A stretch of DNA of 64,000 nt from Mesorhizobium sp. L-2-11 (GCF_016756595.1 NZ_AP023257.1:2496001-2560000), one strand, 5' to 3'; counted from the stretch's first letter, positions 35,901 to 44,325 are shown. A program made the numbers and translations. The notes: a model not told the origin generated them from the sequence alone.

Positions 35901-37110
35901 TCCGGTTCTCGACGAAGCAACCAGGAAACTGGAGGGCGAGCTTGTCCTGGAGATCGATGTCGCTCCCATCGGGGTAAAGCCGACCGCGGCCTGGCCCGAC
36001 AGCACATGGAACAATGCGAACCGCCGCGCCCGCCCTTTCGACGAGGAGCATGGGCTGCGGCTGACCATCGAACCGGACGAAAGGAAGCTTGCCGGCCCGG
36101 CGCTCATTTTCGAGGCGAAGGCCCTGGCCGCGCGCGTGGTGAACGCCGAAACCGGCGAAACGCTAGTCGAGCTGGCGCTCGCCGCGCCCGCCCCGCTGCC
36201 TGACTCGTTTCTGGAAACGTCGGCCTCGAAGGTTCGGAATCTCGACGTCCTGGGTATAAAGCTTGGCATGACCTTCGAGGAAGCCGAGCGGCTCATTCGT
36301 GAGCATATGGAGGTCGGTCGGGTGTTCAAAGCGGAGCGCACGGGACAGATCGGCCTGGCAAGTGGAAAGATCGAACCCTACAGTTCCGGACGCCTCTTCG
36401 TCTCCAGGGCCGAGAATGAAGCGATCGCCATTTTCGACGAGCCGCCGGCGGCGCCTGGGGTGGTCCTGGGTATGTGGAGAAGACTCCGCCTTCCCAAGGG
36501 TTCGATAGACCCGACAGGGCTCAAGGCGACGCTGACGGAGCGCTACGGCGCCCCGGATGCGACCGAAGAGGTCTTTCCGACTGGTGCAAATGACAAGGGC
36601 GTCGCCTTTCTCTGGCGTGACGTCAAGCACGAAAGACAGGATTGCGGGATGCCCTACCAGCACGAGGAGAGTGGTCGTTGGTGGCGCGAAGAGGCTGGAG
36701 CACCCGCCCCGCAGCCGTCGTTCCTCAGGCATTATCCGGTTTTCGGCAGCGCACGCGATTTCGAGCCTACGCCTCAAGGAGCGGACAGACCTCTTTCAAC
36801 CTTCTGTCCTCCGATCCTTGGGGTCTGGTACGCGACCTATCCAGTGTTGCCGGGGTCGGGCGGCATGGCCGGCCAGATCGCGACCGGCGTCGATCTGCGG
36901 GTCCCACAGAACAAGCAGTGGGCAGAACAGGTCGCCAAGGTCGCTGAAGAGATGGAAGCGAAGCGGGCCGCATCGGAAAGCATGGCCGACGAGATCATGA
37001 CCTGGCTCAACGACCAGCGCAGCTACGCCAAGCTATTCTTCGAAAGCCGGAGGGACGCATCGATGCAGCCCGCTGCGCCGGCAAAGGCAATGCCCAAGAT
37101 CAGGTTCTGA
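32932..37110 (+). CDS. large exported peptidoglycan-binding / PAN-domain protein with internal duplication
   Basis: A 1392-residue protein. The GTG at 32932 has GGAGGG seven bases before; an ATG at 32965 would begin directly at the signal peptide (MRRMLLASVTAFQAAILSAPPALAQ). Residues 87-142 are a PG_binding_1 domain (VAEAQRILNELGYSAGSVDG, GSQTRRAIINFQ). Residues 180-252 are a PAN/Apple-like domain with Cys 210, 214, 220 and 232. Residues about 535-625 and 790-883 are two copies of one module (EWNRARARALPETLTL versus EWSKGRANSLPETMTV). From residue 1103 comes a module starting LGIKLGMTFEEAERLIREHM. I do not know a characterised protein with this order. It is the first plus-strand gene of the island, facing the LuxR regulator. 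Envelope attachment through peptidoglycan is the plausible location. Confidence 0.85.
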   Translation: MFRGARSIACVMRRMLLASVTAFQAAILSAPPALAQFSPEDLLRLGTEILGNASRERPPPAQNRRSTTPQRRPQAPSSGHNLYDPGKVAEAQRILNELGYSAGSVDGEMGSQTRRAIINFQHNTGLRQTGRPDSALLGALHSAQAQAGLAKAPVRPSGLPDAFNTTVGNDWPQTGAPAEFTILPGYDLPNGDYRSGVTDPRLKGVSTTECQQLCAQDGQCRAFTYNERPRVCILKDKVLQQARFAGAVSGIKAGAVASHGGGPAAETGVKGGIPTLNGRLLARGPSGYPAAVSDDAVAQLGRLAVHIALERFPDILEDEDAAFVALSYLDDQSQRSIVSAAGIDPQKVVGAGVHYRHRLDEFEARALLKSIRAALPPIAATLAPDFPIPVLVLCSVSIDEYDFDRQQFPIGKVGQCNSIYLSAGLGRVSIGAPIATAYLPDRVPVPLEQARDYKQRIMGPGTYVEPMLGLEAQLTSIVESSPNPYNKQERHFAFGVEVEGALLFRHDELSQPFQKLPLIPTPSVDTIEARPTGPVPLNADTASLLLLARHAMDFSDVEYSDWASRRAHSEASGHPGPWTPFFREQVADDLASGGRPEAQLLANFGEWNRARARALPETLTLQTQNATLEWLQREALPGGARVFREPSQNSAFAAIVPRLGVAATQLFEPNNNDVSGELPGLGRAQVALVLPAAREEFTLKIDPNAKAGRDNLDVTVDVRVRDVRIDRMENQPPLVVLYVEPVKAQVTAREFGGAEVASAVFDIRHPDAATPDAATGAEAVITSSGTLKGAIPLAAETMDLLQLRHQPETVDDLRIRLMMIARHDYEQDMAKLGETPLGGWFFRDLAKPLDEAEQVNRLAEFREWSKGRANSLPETMTVSLELRNGEAPFEHMGESPRDSACQGSEAAVSQGSATEKEAMAAKLCAYLKAAWRAPEPLLYYKEHVSDSGGVGPRYDCGGERYCPEYANYYSNVRKDLGLPPPYDLIRLDRLPVLDEATRKLEGELVLEIDVAPIGVKPTAAWPDSTWNNANRRARPFDEEHGLRLTIEPDERKLAGPALIFEAKALAARVVNAETGETLVELALAAPAPLPDSFLETSASKVRNLDVLGIKLGMTFEEAERLIREHMEVGRVFKAERTGQIGLASGKIEPYSSGRLFVSRAENEAIAIFDEPPAAPGVVLGMWRRLRLPKGSIDPTGLKATLTERYGAPDATEEVFPTGANDKGVAFLWRDVKHERQDCGMPYQHEESGRWWREEAGAPAPQPSFLRHYPVFGSARDFEPTPQGADRPLSTFCPPILGVWYATYPVLPGSGGMAGQIATGVDLRVPQNKQWAEQVAKVAEEMEAKRAASESMADEIMTWLNDQRSYAKLFFESRRDASMQPAAPAKAMPKIRF

Positions 37111-37276
37111 GAAACCGGGCGCAGGATTTGGATATAGGAATATCGAACCAGTTGGCCCCGTGTAGCCTGCTTCAAATCAAATGAGTAGAGCGCGCGGGCG
37201 CTCTTCTCAAGTAACCGCTTAGTATTCGTATTGATTTTTCTGATGCAGTGATCGGGAGTGGATCAGACGAGTCTGG

Positions 37277-38056
37277 ATGGCAGCGATGACGACCGGAAAT
37301 CTGCATACACGTATGGCCGGGTTATTTGCGTTAGCCGTTCTGTTGGTGTCCGGTTGCGAGGACGACGTCAAGATCGTCGCCCAGCGGGAGGCGGAACGGG
37401 CACAACAGGTAAGACTGGAGAGGATGCGGGCGGACGAGAGCCGGATTCTGGGCTACGAGACGGAGCGGGCTCGGCTGGCGGCAAGGCTTTCCGAAGTCAA
37501 GAGCCGGGGATTGCGGCGTTTGGCGCAAAACAAGATGGCAGCCGCGGCTTTGGTGGCAGCCGGTGGCGGCGCGGTCGGCGCTTTCAGTGAGGGATTATCG
37601 GACACCGAGCGGAACGTGGCCATCGGCGTAGCGGCATTCGGAGTGGGATACTGCCTGTTCAACTACAGCGAATGCGAGGCCTTGACCCTGGACATCCAGA
37701 AACTGTCATCTGAAATGCAAGGTTTGCAGGGCGAGATCGAGGCTCTCTCCCGAGGCGTCGGGCATCGGCTGGTCGTCATCAACAACTGTTCGGAGCCACA
37801 TTTTGTGGCGGTCGAGATCAAGGACCCGGTTCTCGGTTCGGGCCGCTATGGTTGGTGGAATATCGGGGCCGGCATGTCGAACACTCTATTGAGCGACGGA
37901 GAGTTCTACCTGCGTACGACTTCCCAGACGTTGCAGTATGTCGCTTTCCCGGGGCAGGTACCCGCCGGAACCGATATCGGCGCAGCACAGATGAAAGCCG
38001 CCACCGGTGCCATCAATGACCACTTCGATGCATCGTTCGCAATAGACTGCCAGTAG
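37277..38056 (+). CDS. predicted lipoprotein with coiled-coil segment
   Basis: A 259-residue protein. The lipoprotein signal ends in LLVSGC near residue 27. A charged helix follows (AQREAERAQQVRLERMRADESRILGYETERARLAARL), then an alanine/glycine-rich hydrophobic stretch (AAAALVAAGGGAVGAF), a second short heptad region and a C-terminal domain with HRLVVINNCSEPHFVAVEI. The start is uncertain: ATG at 37277 or 37286, neither with a strong ribosome site. No family was recognised. It lies between the large peptidoglycan-binding protein and two secreted proteins and is probably part of the same surface system. Confidence 0.72.
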   Translation: MAAMTTGNLHTRMAGLFALAVLLVSGCEDDVKIVAQREAERAQQVRLERMRADESRILGYETERARLAARLSEVKSRGLRRLAQNKMAAAALVAAGGGAVGAFSEGLSDTERNVAIGVAAFGVGYCLFNYSECEALTLDIQKLSSEMQGLQGEIEALSRGVGHRLVVINNCSEPHFVAVEIKDPVLGSGRYGWWNIGAGMSNTLLSDGEFYLRTTSQTLQYVAFPGQVPAGTDIGAAQMKAATGAINDHFDASFAIDCQ

Positions 38057-38194
38057 GGCTTTCGTTGTTCACGCCTGCCGCCTTGTGGGCGCGTAAGCTC
38101 CCGATGGAACTTTGTAGTTCCCCGAGGGCAGGGGGCTGCTAAATTGGCTGGCTCGCAGGGCGACCCCGGACGCCATCAACTGGAGGAGAAAGAT

Positions 38195-38821
38195 ATGTTC
38201 ATCCGTGCGCTTTTCGCAGCCGCGATATTTGCGATCGGATCGCAGCCTGCTTTTTCCCAGGACTCGCTTTCCGATATCAAGGAGAAGCTCGCAGGAAAGA
38301 CCTCCGAGCTTGAGGAGGTGGACCAGCTTCTGGCGCACGCCGACAAAAACCACAGGATTGCCGCGATGGAACTCCTGTTGCGCTCGGGAAATCCCATCTT
38401 CGTGAAGCGCGCCAAGGAGACCGGCCTGTTCAGTTCGGACCCCGAAATGCAGCAGGCCGCCCTGAATGCGGTGTTCGATAGTGGCGGACCCTTCCGCCTG
38501 GTCCTCGATCTCTCCGGCAAAGACGATGAAGAACACCTGGTCAAGGCTTGGTCCAACCAGCTGATTTGGAACCCGGAAACTTCGCTGGCGGAGTTCGTGT
38601 TCAGGACCGCGCCATTCGACGCTAAAGCGCAATGCTGGAAATTTCCCGAGAACAACACTTGCGCGATCTATCTTTCCGGGACCACAGCCTCCATACGCGA
38701 TTGGTACAATGCCTCGGGATCGTTCCAGCTTGGCGGAGACGGGCGGCTTTCCGGAACCTTCAGGAACACCGGCTCGCCAAAGAGCGTCCCGGTGCCCGCT
38801 TATATTCCCCTCGCGGAATAA
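38195..38821 (+). CDS. secreted protein of unknown function
   Basis: A 208-residue protein with a signal peptide (MFIRALFAAAIFAIGSQPAFSQ). A helical N-terminal region follows (LSDIKEKLAGKTSELEEVDQLLAHADKNHRIAAMELLLRSG) that looks HEAT-like. The C-terminal region resembles a beta-sandwich (SLAEFVFRTAPFDAKAQCWKF, NTCAIYLSGTTASIRDWYNASG) with two cysteines that could pair in the periplasm. GGAGGAG lies seven bases before the ATG. I do not recognise the family. It is convergent with the trypsin-like gene, with four bases between the stops. Confidence 0.75.
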   Translation: MFIRALFAAAIFAIGSQPAFSQDSLSDIKEKLAGKTSELEEVDQLLAHADKNHRIAAMELLLRSGNPIFVKRAKETGLFSSDPEMQQAALNAVFDSGGPFRLVLDLSGKDDEEHLVKAWSNQLIWNPETSLAEFVFRTAPFDAKAQCWKFPENNTCAIYLSGTTASIRDWYNASGSFQLGGDGRLSGTFRNTGSPKSVPVPAYIPLAE

Positions 38822-38825
38822 CGCG

Positions 38826-39920
38826 TCACGGGCCGGTTGCGGCGAGGCAGTCCACCTGGAGCGGCAAAGTCGGGTCCCAGGAAGTGTCCACCGACACCTT
38901 GATCCTGCGCGCGAAAGGTTTCGAGCCGTTACGGCCCGCAAATTCTCCCAGGGGCGTCATGTCGCCGCTCGCGAAACGCCTCCACCGGCGCGACTGCCCT
39001 GAGGACGCATCGATCTCGATGCGGATGGCCTTCGGGGAAGCCGCGTCCAAAGCCTCCGGATTCTTGCCGAGAACGACCGAGGACAGCGGCACGGCGGCGT
39101 CCGTTTCCAATTCCAGGTAAATATCGAGCGGCTTGTCCAGAGCCGGAAACCGCGCCGCGCCGCCCTTGGCGAGATTGCTGCAGGCGTAGTCCGGGGAAAT
39201 CGGCTCATGGCTGCAGGTGACCGAAAGTATCGGCAGTGAGGAACCGGCTGCGCAGGAGGATGAAGGCTGACTTGCGGGCGCTTCGCTGGAGCGGGCATAT
39301 TCTGCTCCGGCGGAGCGCGCGTCGAGCAGCCGGAAGATGCGGCTCTTTATCTCGTCGACCCTCAGGAACTCTGCGTGGTCGACACTTTTGGATCTTACGG
39401 CCATTCCGACGACGACTCCGCCGGCCTCCAGAATGCTTCCGCTGACGCCTTGATAAACCTCGCCTTCCACCGGTCTCGCGTCGAGGTGGTCATAGCTGCG
39501 GAACGTGATCTCCATAGGCGACCGTTCGACGAGTCCGCTCGGAAATACCCGGATCAGAGTGGCCGAACCGGATTGATCCAGAACCTCGTCCGCGCGGTCT
39601 GGAAGGTCGCTCCAACCGTCACGACATCGTTGTTCCATGCCTGGCTTCACATAGGCAATCGACAGGTCGGCTCCCGGCATGAAGCGCTGGAACACAACGG
39701 CGTCCCCGATCGCCGGCGGAGCAGCTGTCGCTATCGTCACATTCAGGCTCCGGCCGTGCACGTGCTGCGGCAGGAACAGGTAGCAATTGCCCCGGTAGGA
39801 AAAAAGGAAACCGTTGCCCTCGCCATTGTTGACCGACACGGGTTCCGCAAAGGACGCACAAGGCAGCGCGGCGCAGGCAAAAAGCGCGGCCGCCCACGAC
39901 CTCTTCTTCTTCTGCTTCAT
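38826..39920 (-). CDS. secreted trypsin-like serine protease with C-terminal extension
   Basis: A 364-residue protein with a signal peptide (SWAAALFACAALPCASFAE). A chymotrypsin-type fold follows: GFLFSYRGNCYLFLPQHVHG supplies the His, FMPGADLSIAYV the Asp, and EGEVYQGVSGSILEAGGVVVGM the Ser in GVSGS rather than the usual GDSGG. From about residue 205 comes a second domain with four cysteines and a beta-rich C-terminus (IKVSVDTSWDPTLPLQVDC). It is the only minus-strand gene inside the island cassette and its start is 95 bases from the divergent secreted-protein gene. The protease assignment rests on motif order and is fairly secure; substrates are unknown. Confidence 0.78.
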   Translation of the reverse strand: MKQKKKRSWAAALFACAALPCASFAEPVSVNNGEGNGFLFSYRGNCYLFLPQHVHGRSLNVTIATAAPPAIGDAVVFQRFMPGADLSIAYVKPGMEQRCRDGWSDLPDRADEVLDQSGSATLIRVFPSGLVERSPMEITFRSYDHLDARPVEGEVYQGVSGSILEAGGVVVGMAVRSKSVDHAEFLRVDEIKSRIFRLLDARSAGAEYARSSEAPASQPSSSCAAGSSLPILSVTCSHEPISPDYACSNLAKGGAARFPALDKPLDIYLELETDAAVPLSSVVLGKNPEALDAASPKAIRIEIDASSGQSRRWRRFASGDMTPLGEFAGRNGSKPFARRIKVSVDTSWDPTLPLQVDCLAATGP

Positions 39921-40014
39921 ATCCGCCTCAGTATGTGCAAGAATACTTCCGCTGAAAGTGATTGAACCATCAGGTGTCCGGTTTCACAAGCCGGACGGTT
40001 CGGAGGGCGAGGAC

Positions 40015-40731
40015 TTGAAGCAACTCTCAAGAACCTCGGCGGCGGTAGCCGCCGCGACTATTGTCTCCTGCGGTCTGGAAGTTGCGGCGCAGGAAATTCC
40101 TATCCAGGCGATCGATACCCCTGCCGAAGCCTATGTCGATGCCGCGCATGTGTCCGCTACTCCTGTATCCGGTATTCAGTTCGGAGGCGCGCAATCGCCC
40201 AAGCATCCCGTACTGTCCGCCTACATTCCCTCAAGCTGGAGCAACGAAGAAATTTGCGTCCGCTTGATGTCGGCCGACGGCCGCTATGTCTTTGAGCAGC
40301 GCCATCAGCTCGGCAAGAAGTGGAAGGACCGGCTCCTCTCCTGGCCGCAGGAAACCGGCTATACTGAAATACTGAGGGGCTATGAAGCGGGCGACATGGC
40401 GGTGAGGGTTAGCCGGGAGCCATGTGGGCAGAAACCCTCCACGTTTGCGATAGCGGCCTGGAATGTTGAAGAGGAAGGAAACCACCCGGTCCGGTTGCTG
40501 GTCAATTCGCTGCGTGCCGATGAGGTCTACTTCGTCGACCAGAAAACCGGCAAGGATTATTCATGTGCGCGTCTGCGCGAAGGGGCGCGAACAGCGTTTG
40601 ACGCCGAGTGCCCGATTCCGCAGGACCTGCTGGCCGCGGGCGAGGCGCTGGCGCTTGAGGTGAACCAGATCAGGCGCGGGACCCCGGATGCCACGGCTGT
40701 AATAACCATCGAGCCGATCCCGGCGGAATGA
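40015..40731 (+). CDS. secreted protein of unknown function (TTG start)
   Basis: A 238-residue protein with a TTG start at 40015 immediately after GGAGGGCGAGGA. This gives a clean signal peptide (MKQLSRTSAAVAAATIVSCGLEVAAQ). Longer readings upstream would run antisense to the protease gene. The mature part has two similar-looking halves of beta type (FGGAQSPKHPVLSAYIPSSWSNEEICVRLMSADG and EEGNHPVRLLVNSLRADEVYFVDQKTGKDYSC) and paired cysteines. Its stop overlaps the next start by four bases (ATGA). Family unknown; probably an extracytoplasmic partner of the next gene's membrane protein. Confidence 0.75.
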   Translation: MKQLSRTSAAVAAATIVSCGLEVAAQEIPIQAIDTPAEAYVDAAHVSATPVSGIQFGGAQSPKHPVLSAYIPSSWSNEEICVRLMSADGRYVFEQRHQLGKKWKDRLLSWPQETGYTEILRGYEAGDMAVRVSREPCGQKPSTFAIAAWNVEEEGNHPVRLLVNSLRADEVYFVDQKTGKDYSCARLREGARTAFDAECPIPQDLLAAGEALALEVNQIRRGTPDATAVITIEPIPAE

Positions 40732-41750
40732 TCGGGGACGAATTGAGGGCGCCGGGCAGGATCCAGGTACTGCAGTTCATCTTCGCCGCGGTCATCCTGT
40801 TGTTACTTTGGATTGCCTGGCGCCATCTGTCGGTCGACGCGCGGAGTTACGTCATCGAGGCACGGACGCATGGCTTGGAGATCAAATTCTTCGCAAGCAA
40901 GTCGAAGCAGTGGCTTCTTCCGGAGGAAACTATGCTCTGTCAGCGAGGATGCCGCGTCCTGACAGCCGACGAGAGGCTGCTCGAGTGGCAGGACGGCACC
41001 ACTGTCGCACTGCGCCCGGCGACGGCCGCCGGACTCGAAATTCTTATCCTGGAGTCTGAGCCACCGGAGTCCGATCTCCCGGGATCGGGAAAGAGCGCCG
41101 AAGCATCGAGGCCATTGCGAACGACAATTGGCGCCGAGGAACTTACGCCAGGAATGCGGCTGATCTTGCCGGAGGAGGGGTGGTCTGGCGCGGGCAACCT
41201 GACGTTTAGCGGCTTTACCCGAATCGGATCCGAGGTCAGTTCGGGACTTCGCGACCACCTCGAGTCGGGCAGCTATCAGGTCCGCGAGGTTCTGCCCTCC
41301 TACTCGTTTCGGCCCTCCCACAGGCCGGCGGTAACGGTTCTTGAGGGCAAGTTCTTTCCCGGCGACGAGGTTACCTTCCTCAGACCGAAGGACGGGGCGC
41401 TCGTGAAGACACCTTTGACTGGATTCGTCTCCCCGCCGCCTGAAGAAGACGCCACGTGGTTTCAGGTGGTGGGATACTCGCCGACGATGGCCGGAATCTT
41501 CATGCGGATCAACAGGCAGGGCACCGAGCCGTCGGATATCGAGCCGAACTGGGCGCACCGTGCGATCAAGGACCCGATCGCGCTGGGCCTGGCGGCGGTT
41601 CTCACCATGGCGGCGGCCTTCGCCCAAATCGTGGCCACCATCGTCGACTTGGTGCCGAGGGATAGGCGGCATGCCGAGGTCGCGCCTCCGCCATCCCGTA
41701 AGAAGGTAAGCGCTGCGCGCAAAGTCAGGGAGAGGAAGCGGGGGCCCTAA
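40728..41750 (+). CDS. two-helix membrane protein of unknown function
   Basis: A 340-residue protein. A membrane helix near the N-terminus (VLQFIFAAVILLLLWIAWR) is followed by a predicted extracytoplasmic beta-rich region of about 250 residues that includes two cysteines (MLCQRGCRVLTADERLLEW). A second membrane helix (LGLAAVLTMAAAFAQIVATIVDLV) precedes a short basic cytoplasmic tail (SRKKVSAARKVRERKRGP). It is translationally coupled to the secreted protein before it. It is the last gene before the right direct repeat. No family was recognised. Confidence 0.75.
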   Translation: MIGDELRAPGRIQVLQFIFAAVILLLLWIAWRHLSVDARSYVIEARTHGLEIKFFASKSKQWLLPEETMLCQRGCRVLTADERLLEWQDGTTVALRPATAAGLEILILESEPPESDLPGSGKSAEASRPLRTTIGAEELTPGMRLILPEEGWSGAGNLTFSGFTRIGSEVSSGLRDHLESGSYQVREVLPSYSFRPSHRPAVTVLEGKFFPGDEVTFLRPKDGALVKTPLTGFVSPPPEEDATWFQVVGYSPTMAGIFMRINRQGTEPSDIEPNWAHRAIKDPIALGLAAVLTMAAAFAQIVATIVDLVPRDRRHAEVAPPPSRKKVSAARKVRERKRGP

Positions 41751-41837
41751 TAGTTGAAGGAGTCGAAAACCGATCAGAGAACACTTTGCATGTCACCGAC
41801 TGATCTGTGTGTGATATTTCACAAGGGCCGTCTTTTT

Positions 41838-41956
41838 AAGGGCTATTCGGTATGGCCGGCGGCAAACCCCCATGTATGGGGTGTCTGGAAAAGCGAATAG
41901 GAGCTGGCGGTTGGTCTGTCGCTCGAAAGATCGGAGGCGTGTCGCCTCCGGTCTTT
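41838..41956 (+). repeat. right direct repeat of the 10.5-kb island
   Basis: 119 bp matching 31253-31370. It contains the last 20 codons and stop of the substrate-binding-protein gene without the rest of the gene, and the terminator-like hairpin (41926-41956, one G-T pair in the stem). Confidence 0.95.
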
Positions 41957-42371
41957 CGTTTGAGCACCTGACGTTTAGTACGAGGTGACGGTTGTCCGTG
42001 GAGGTCTGTGACCTAGCTTTGTGACTAGCTTAAAGCTCAGGCGGACTTTCGGACGTTGAGATGCGGAGGTTCAAGTCGACTTTCAGAGCCTGTGCGCCCT
42101 TGGCGGCCGATAATCGGCGGCCACGGCGTCTTCAAGTTTCATTTCAAACCAAAGCCATCCGCGACGGCGTATCCATCAGCGCGCGACCGGCGCTCCGCCA
42201 TGTAACAACAATTCGAGCACTGGAGGGACATCGAAGCAAGTGTCGGAGGGACACTGCTCGGAGCAAGTGACAGCTTCGAAAGCGATCAGAGGCTTTAGCC
42301 AGCACCAAGACGAGGGGCCAAACACCGCTTCACGAACTTGAGAATACACCCAAGACCGCACAGGCACGGCA
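41957..42371. other. gene-free stretch right of the island
   Basis: About 415 bases with no ORF I can support and no recognisable repeat. Confidence 0.5.
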
Positions 42372-44186
42372 ATGTCAAATCCTCTTGCCGAAATTAACGC
42401 AAGCGACGCAGATCTCGCCATCCTGGGCGCAGCATTTGCCTCGGTGGGCCTTTATCTTGTGATCCGCCGTATCCTTATCGCGGTGCAACGGCGTCGCCTC
42501 AAATCAGATGTGAGCGAAGGCGGATCCGACCTCCCCGAGGAGGAGGTTGCTTGGGATTGGGAAAGCCCGGTCGACCTTGCAACCGAGCCTGTTTCTTCTT
42601 CTCAGGTTGCCGTGCCCTCAGACACGGCAGACCTGGATATTCGGCGTCAGGATGCCAATTGCCTTCGGTTCGGGGTGCCAATCGAGTATTTCGACGTGAT
42701 CTCCGAAGCTTGCGAGAGCTCGTCTGTGACCCAGACCAACACTTTCGCTTCCGCGACGAACATAGCGCAATCCGGCCGGCTTGCGACATCGATCGGAGAA
42801 ATCGCTGGCTATGTTCATAGGCAGGTGGCGGCTAATGTTGCCGCCCTAACCAGTCCAGTATTGAGGGCTCTGAATCGTGTGCCGACACAACTCGCCCTCG
42901 CGGAGGATTCCGACCCCACCACAGCAACGGCCTCACCTCCTCACGTTCGCAGGCCGATCGGTCTTGTGCCCCGCTTTGGCCTCGCCGCAATCTGTCTGGC
43001 CGTGCCGCTTGGCTATGCGATGACGAGACAAAACTGGGTCGAAAGCGCTCCCGCCATTTCGCGGGTCCAGGGCAACGCCAATCCGGACCTTTCGCGATCC
43101 TTCGAGCTTCCGGCGAGTGCTGCATTGGATGTGCGTAGGCCAGCCCAGGGAGACGAGCGCACGAGTGTCGAATCGCTTAGCCCGGATCTCACGGCTGCCC
43201 GGGCGCAAGTCGGAGCAGCTGCTGCTCAGGCAGCCGCAGCGAGGGAATTGGCCGGCCAGGAGCACCAGGCGGCGGAAGGCGAGCGCGCCAGGAGCGCCGC
43301 TCTGCAGCGAGCGCTGCTCGAGTCGCGCAAGGAGATCGACGCGCTGAGGACAAGCATGGCAGCCGCCGATAGCGAACGCCAGGAGCAATTGCGCAACGAG
43401 CTCGCGGCAGCCCGCACATTTGACGCATTGCGGCGCATAGCGGGAGATGCCCGCACAATGCTGCGCGAGGCCACCAACTATGTCTTTACGGAGATGCCCG
43501 CTGCTCACCTGGAGCGTCAACGAGCCGGATGGGTGGCGCGCGATTTATCGCGAGCGCGGGCGAAAATTGAACAGCTTGAGGCCGAGGCCGCCGAGGATCG
43601 CGCCAAGGCCAAGGCTTCGCTGGCGCAAGCGACCGGAATGCTCGGCGACGAACACCGGAAGTCAGAGGAGCTTCGTGGCGACCTAGCCAAAGTGAAACTA
43701 TCCAATGCCGCGCTCATGGAGCGCGCCGACGCGGCTGAGCAGGAACGGACCGGTGCAGTCTCAGCGAGAAAGCGTGCCGAGCAGACTGCAACCGAGACGG
43801 CGCAGGCTCTGGCACGAGAACGCGCTGCGGCAGTCTCGACCCATGAGGACCTCGATAAAGTTCGCCTCGAACGCGACGCCGCCTTGGTAGGGGTCGCCAG
43901 GCTGAAGGAGGCTCTGGACAAGCAACGTGAAGTCACTGCTTCTCTTGCCCGCGACCTGGCCGCCGCGCGCGCGGACAATGACAGGCTCAGGGCTGAGCGT
44001 CGCAATGCCCAGATTGAGCCGCCGCTGAAGCCGCGCGCTGGCCGCGCAGCAGCCGCTGCCGGCGGGTTGAAGGCTGTCAGCCAGAAGACTGCACGCAGCA
44101 AGGTTCGCAACCCGTCGCGGATTGCCCGGGTGCGTTCTCTCACACTTCCCTATCCCCTCAGGCCAAGACAAGCGACGTTGGAGTGA
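42372..44186 (+). CDS. membrane-anchored long coiled-coil protein
   Basis: A 604-residue protein. A hydrophobic segment sits at the N-terminus (AILGAAFASVGLYLVIRRILIAV) and another near residue 200 (FGLAAICLAVPLGYAM). From about residue 275 to 560 there is an almost continuous alanine/glutamate/arginine-rich coiled coil (for example AAARELAGQEHQAAEGERARSAA and ALARERAAAVSTHEDLDKVRLERDAA). The C-terminus is basic. I know no specific function; the form suggests a scaffold or envelope spacer. Codon use and composition look native. It stands alone between the island and the Gly-rich gene. Confidence 0.72.
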   Translation: MSNPLAEINASDADLAILGAAFASVGLYLVIRRILIAVQRRRLKSDVSEGGSDLPEEEVAWDWESPVDLATEPVSSSQVAVPSDTADLDIRRQDANCLRFGVPIEYFDVISEACESSSVTQTNTFASATNIAQSGRLATSIGEIAGYVHRQVAANVAALTSPVLRALNRVPTQLALAEDSDPTTATASPPHVRRPIGLVPRFGLAAICLAVPLGYAMTRQNWVESAPAISRVQGNANPDLSRSFELPASAALDVRRPAQGDERTSVESLSPDLTAARAQVGAAAAQAAAARELAGQEHQAAEGERARSAALQRALLESRKEIDALRTSMAAADSERQEQLRNELAAARTFDALRRIAGDARTMLREATNYVFTEMPAAHLERQRAGWVARDLSRARAKIEQLEAEAAEDRAKAKASLAQATGMLGDEHRKSEELRGDLAKVKLSNAALMERADAAEQERTGAVSARKRAEQTATETAQALARERAAAVSTHEDLDKVRLERDAALVGVARLKEALDKQREVTASLARDLAAARADNDRLRAERRNAQIEPPLKPRAGRAAAAAGGLKAVSQKTARSKVRNPSRIARVRSLTLPYPLRPRQATLE

Positions 44187-44325
44187 TTTCGAAAACGACT
44201 GTGCGGTCCTCCTATCGAAGGCCCATGGCCTTTGGGAGGCATTCTCGCACCCTCTCACGACGCCGCGGATGCATCACCCGTTCGAGTTCATCCTGCTCTC
44301 GTCGGCGAGGAATCTGCGCGATGTG

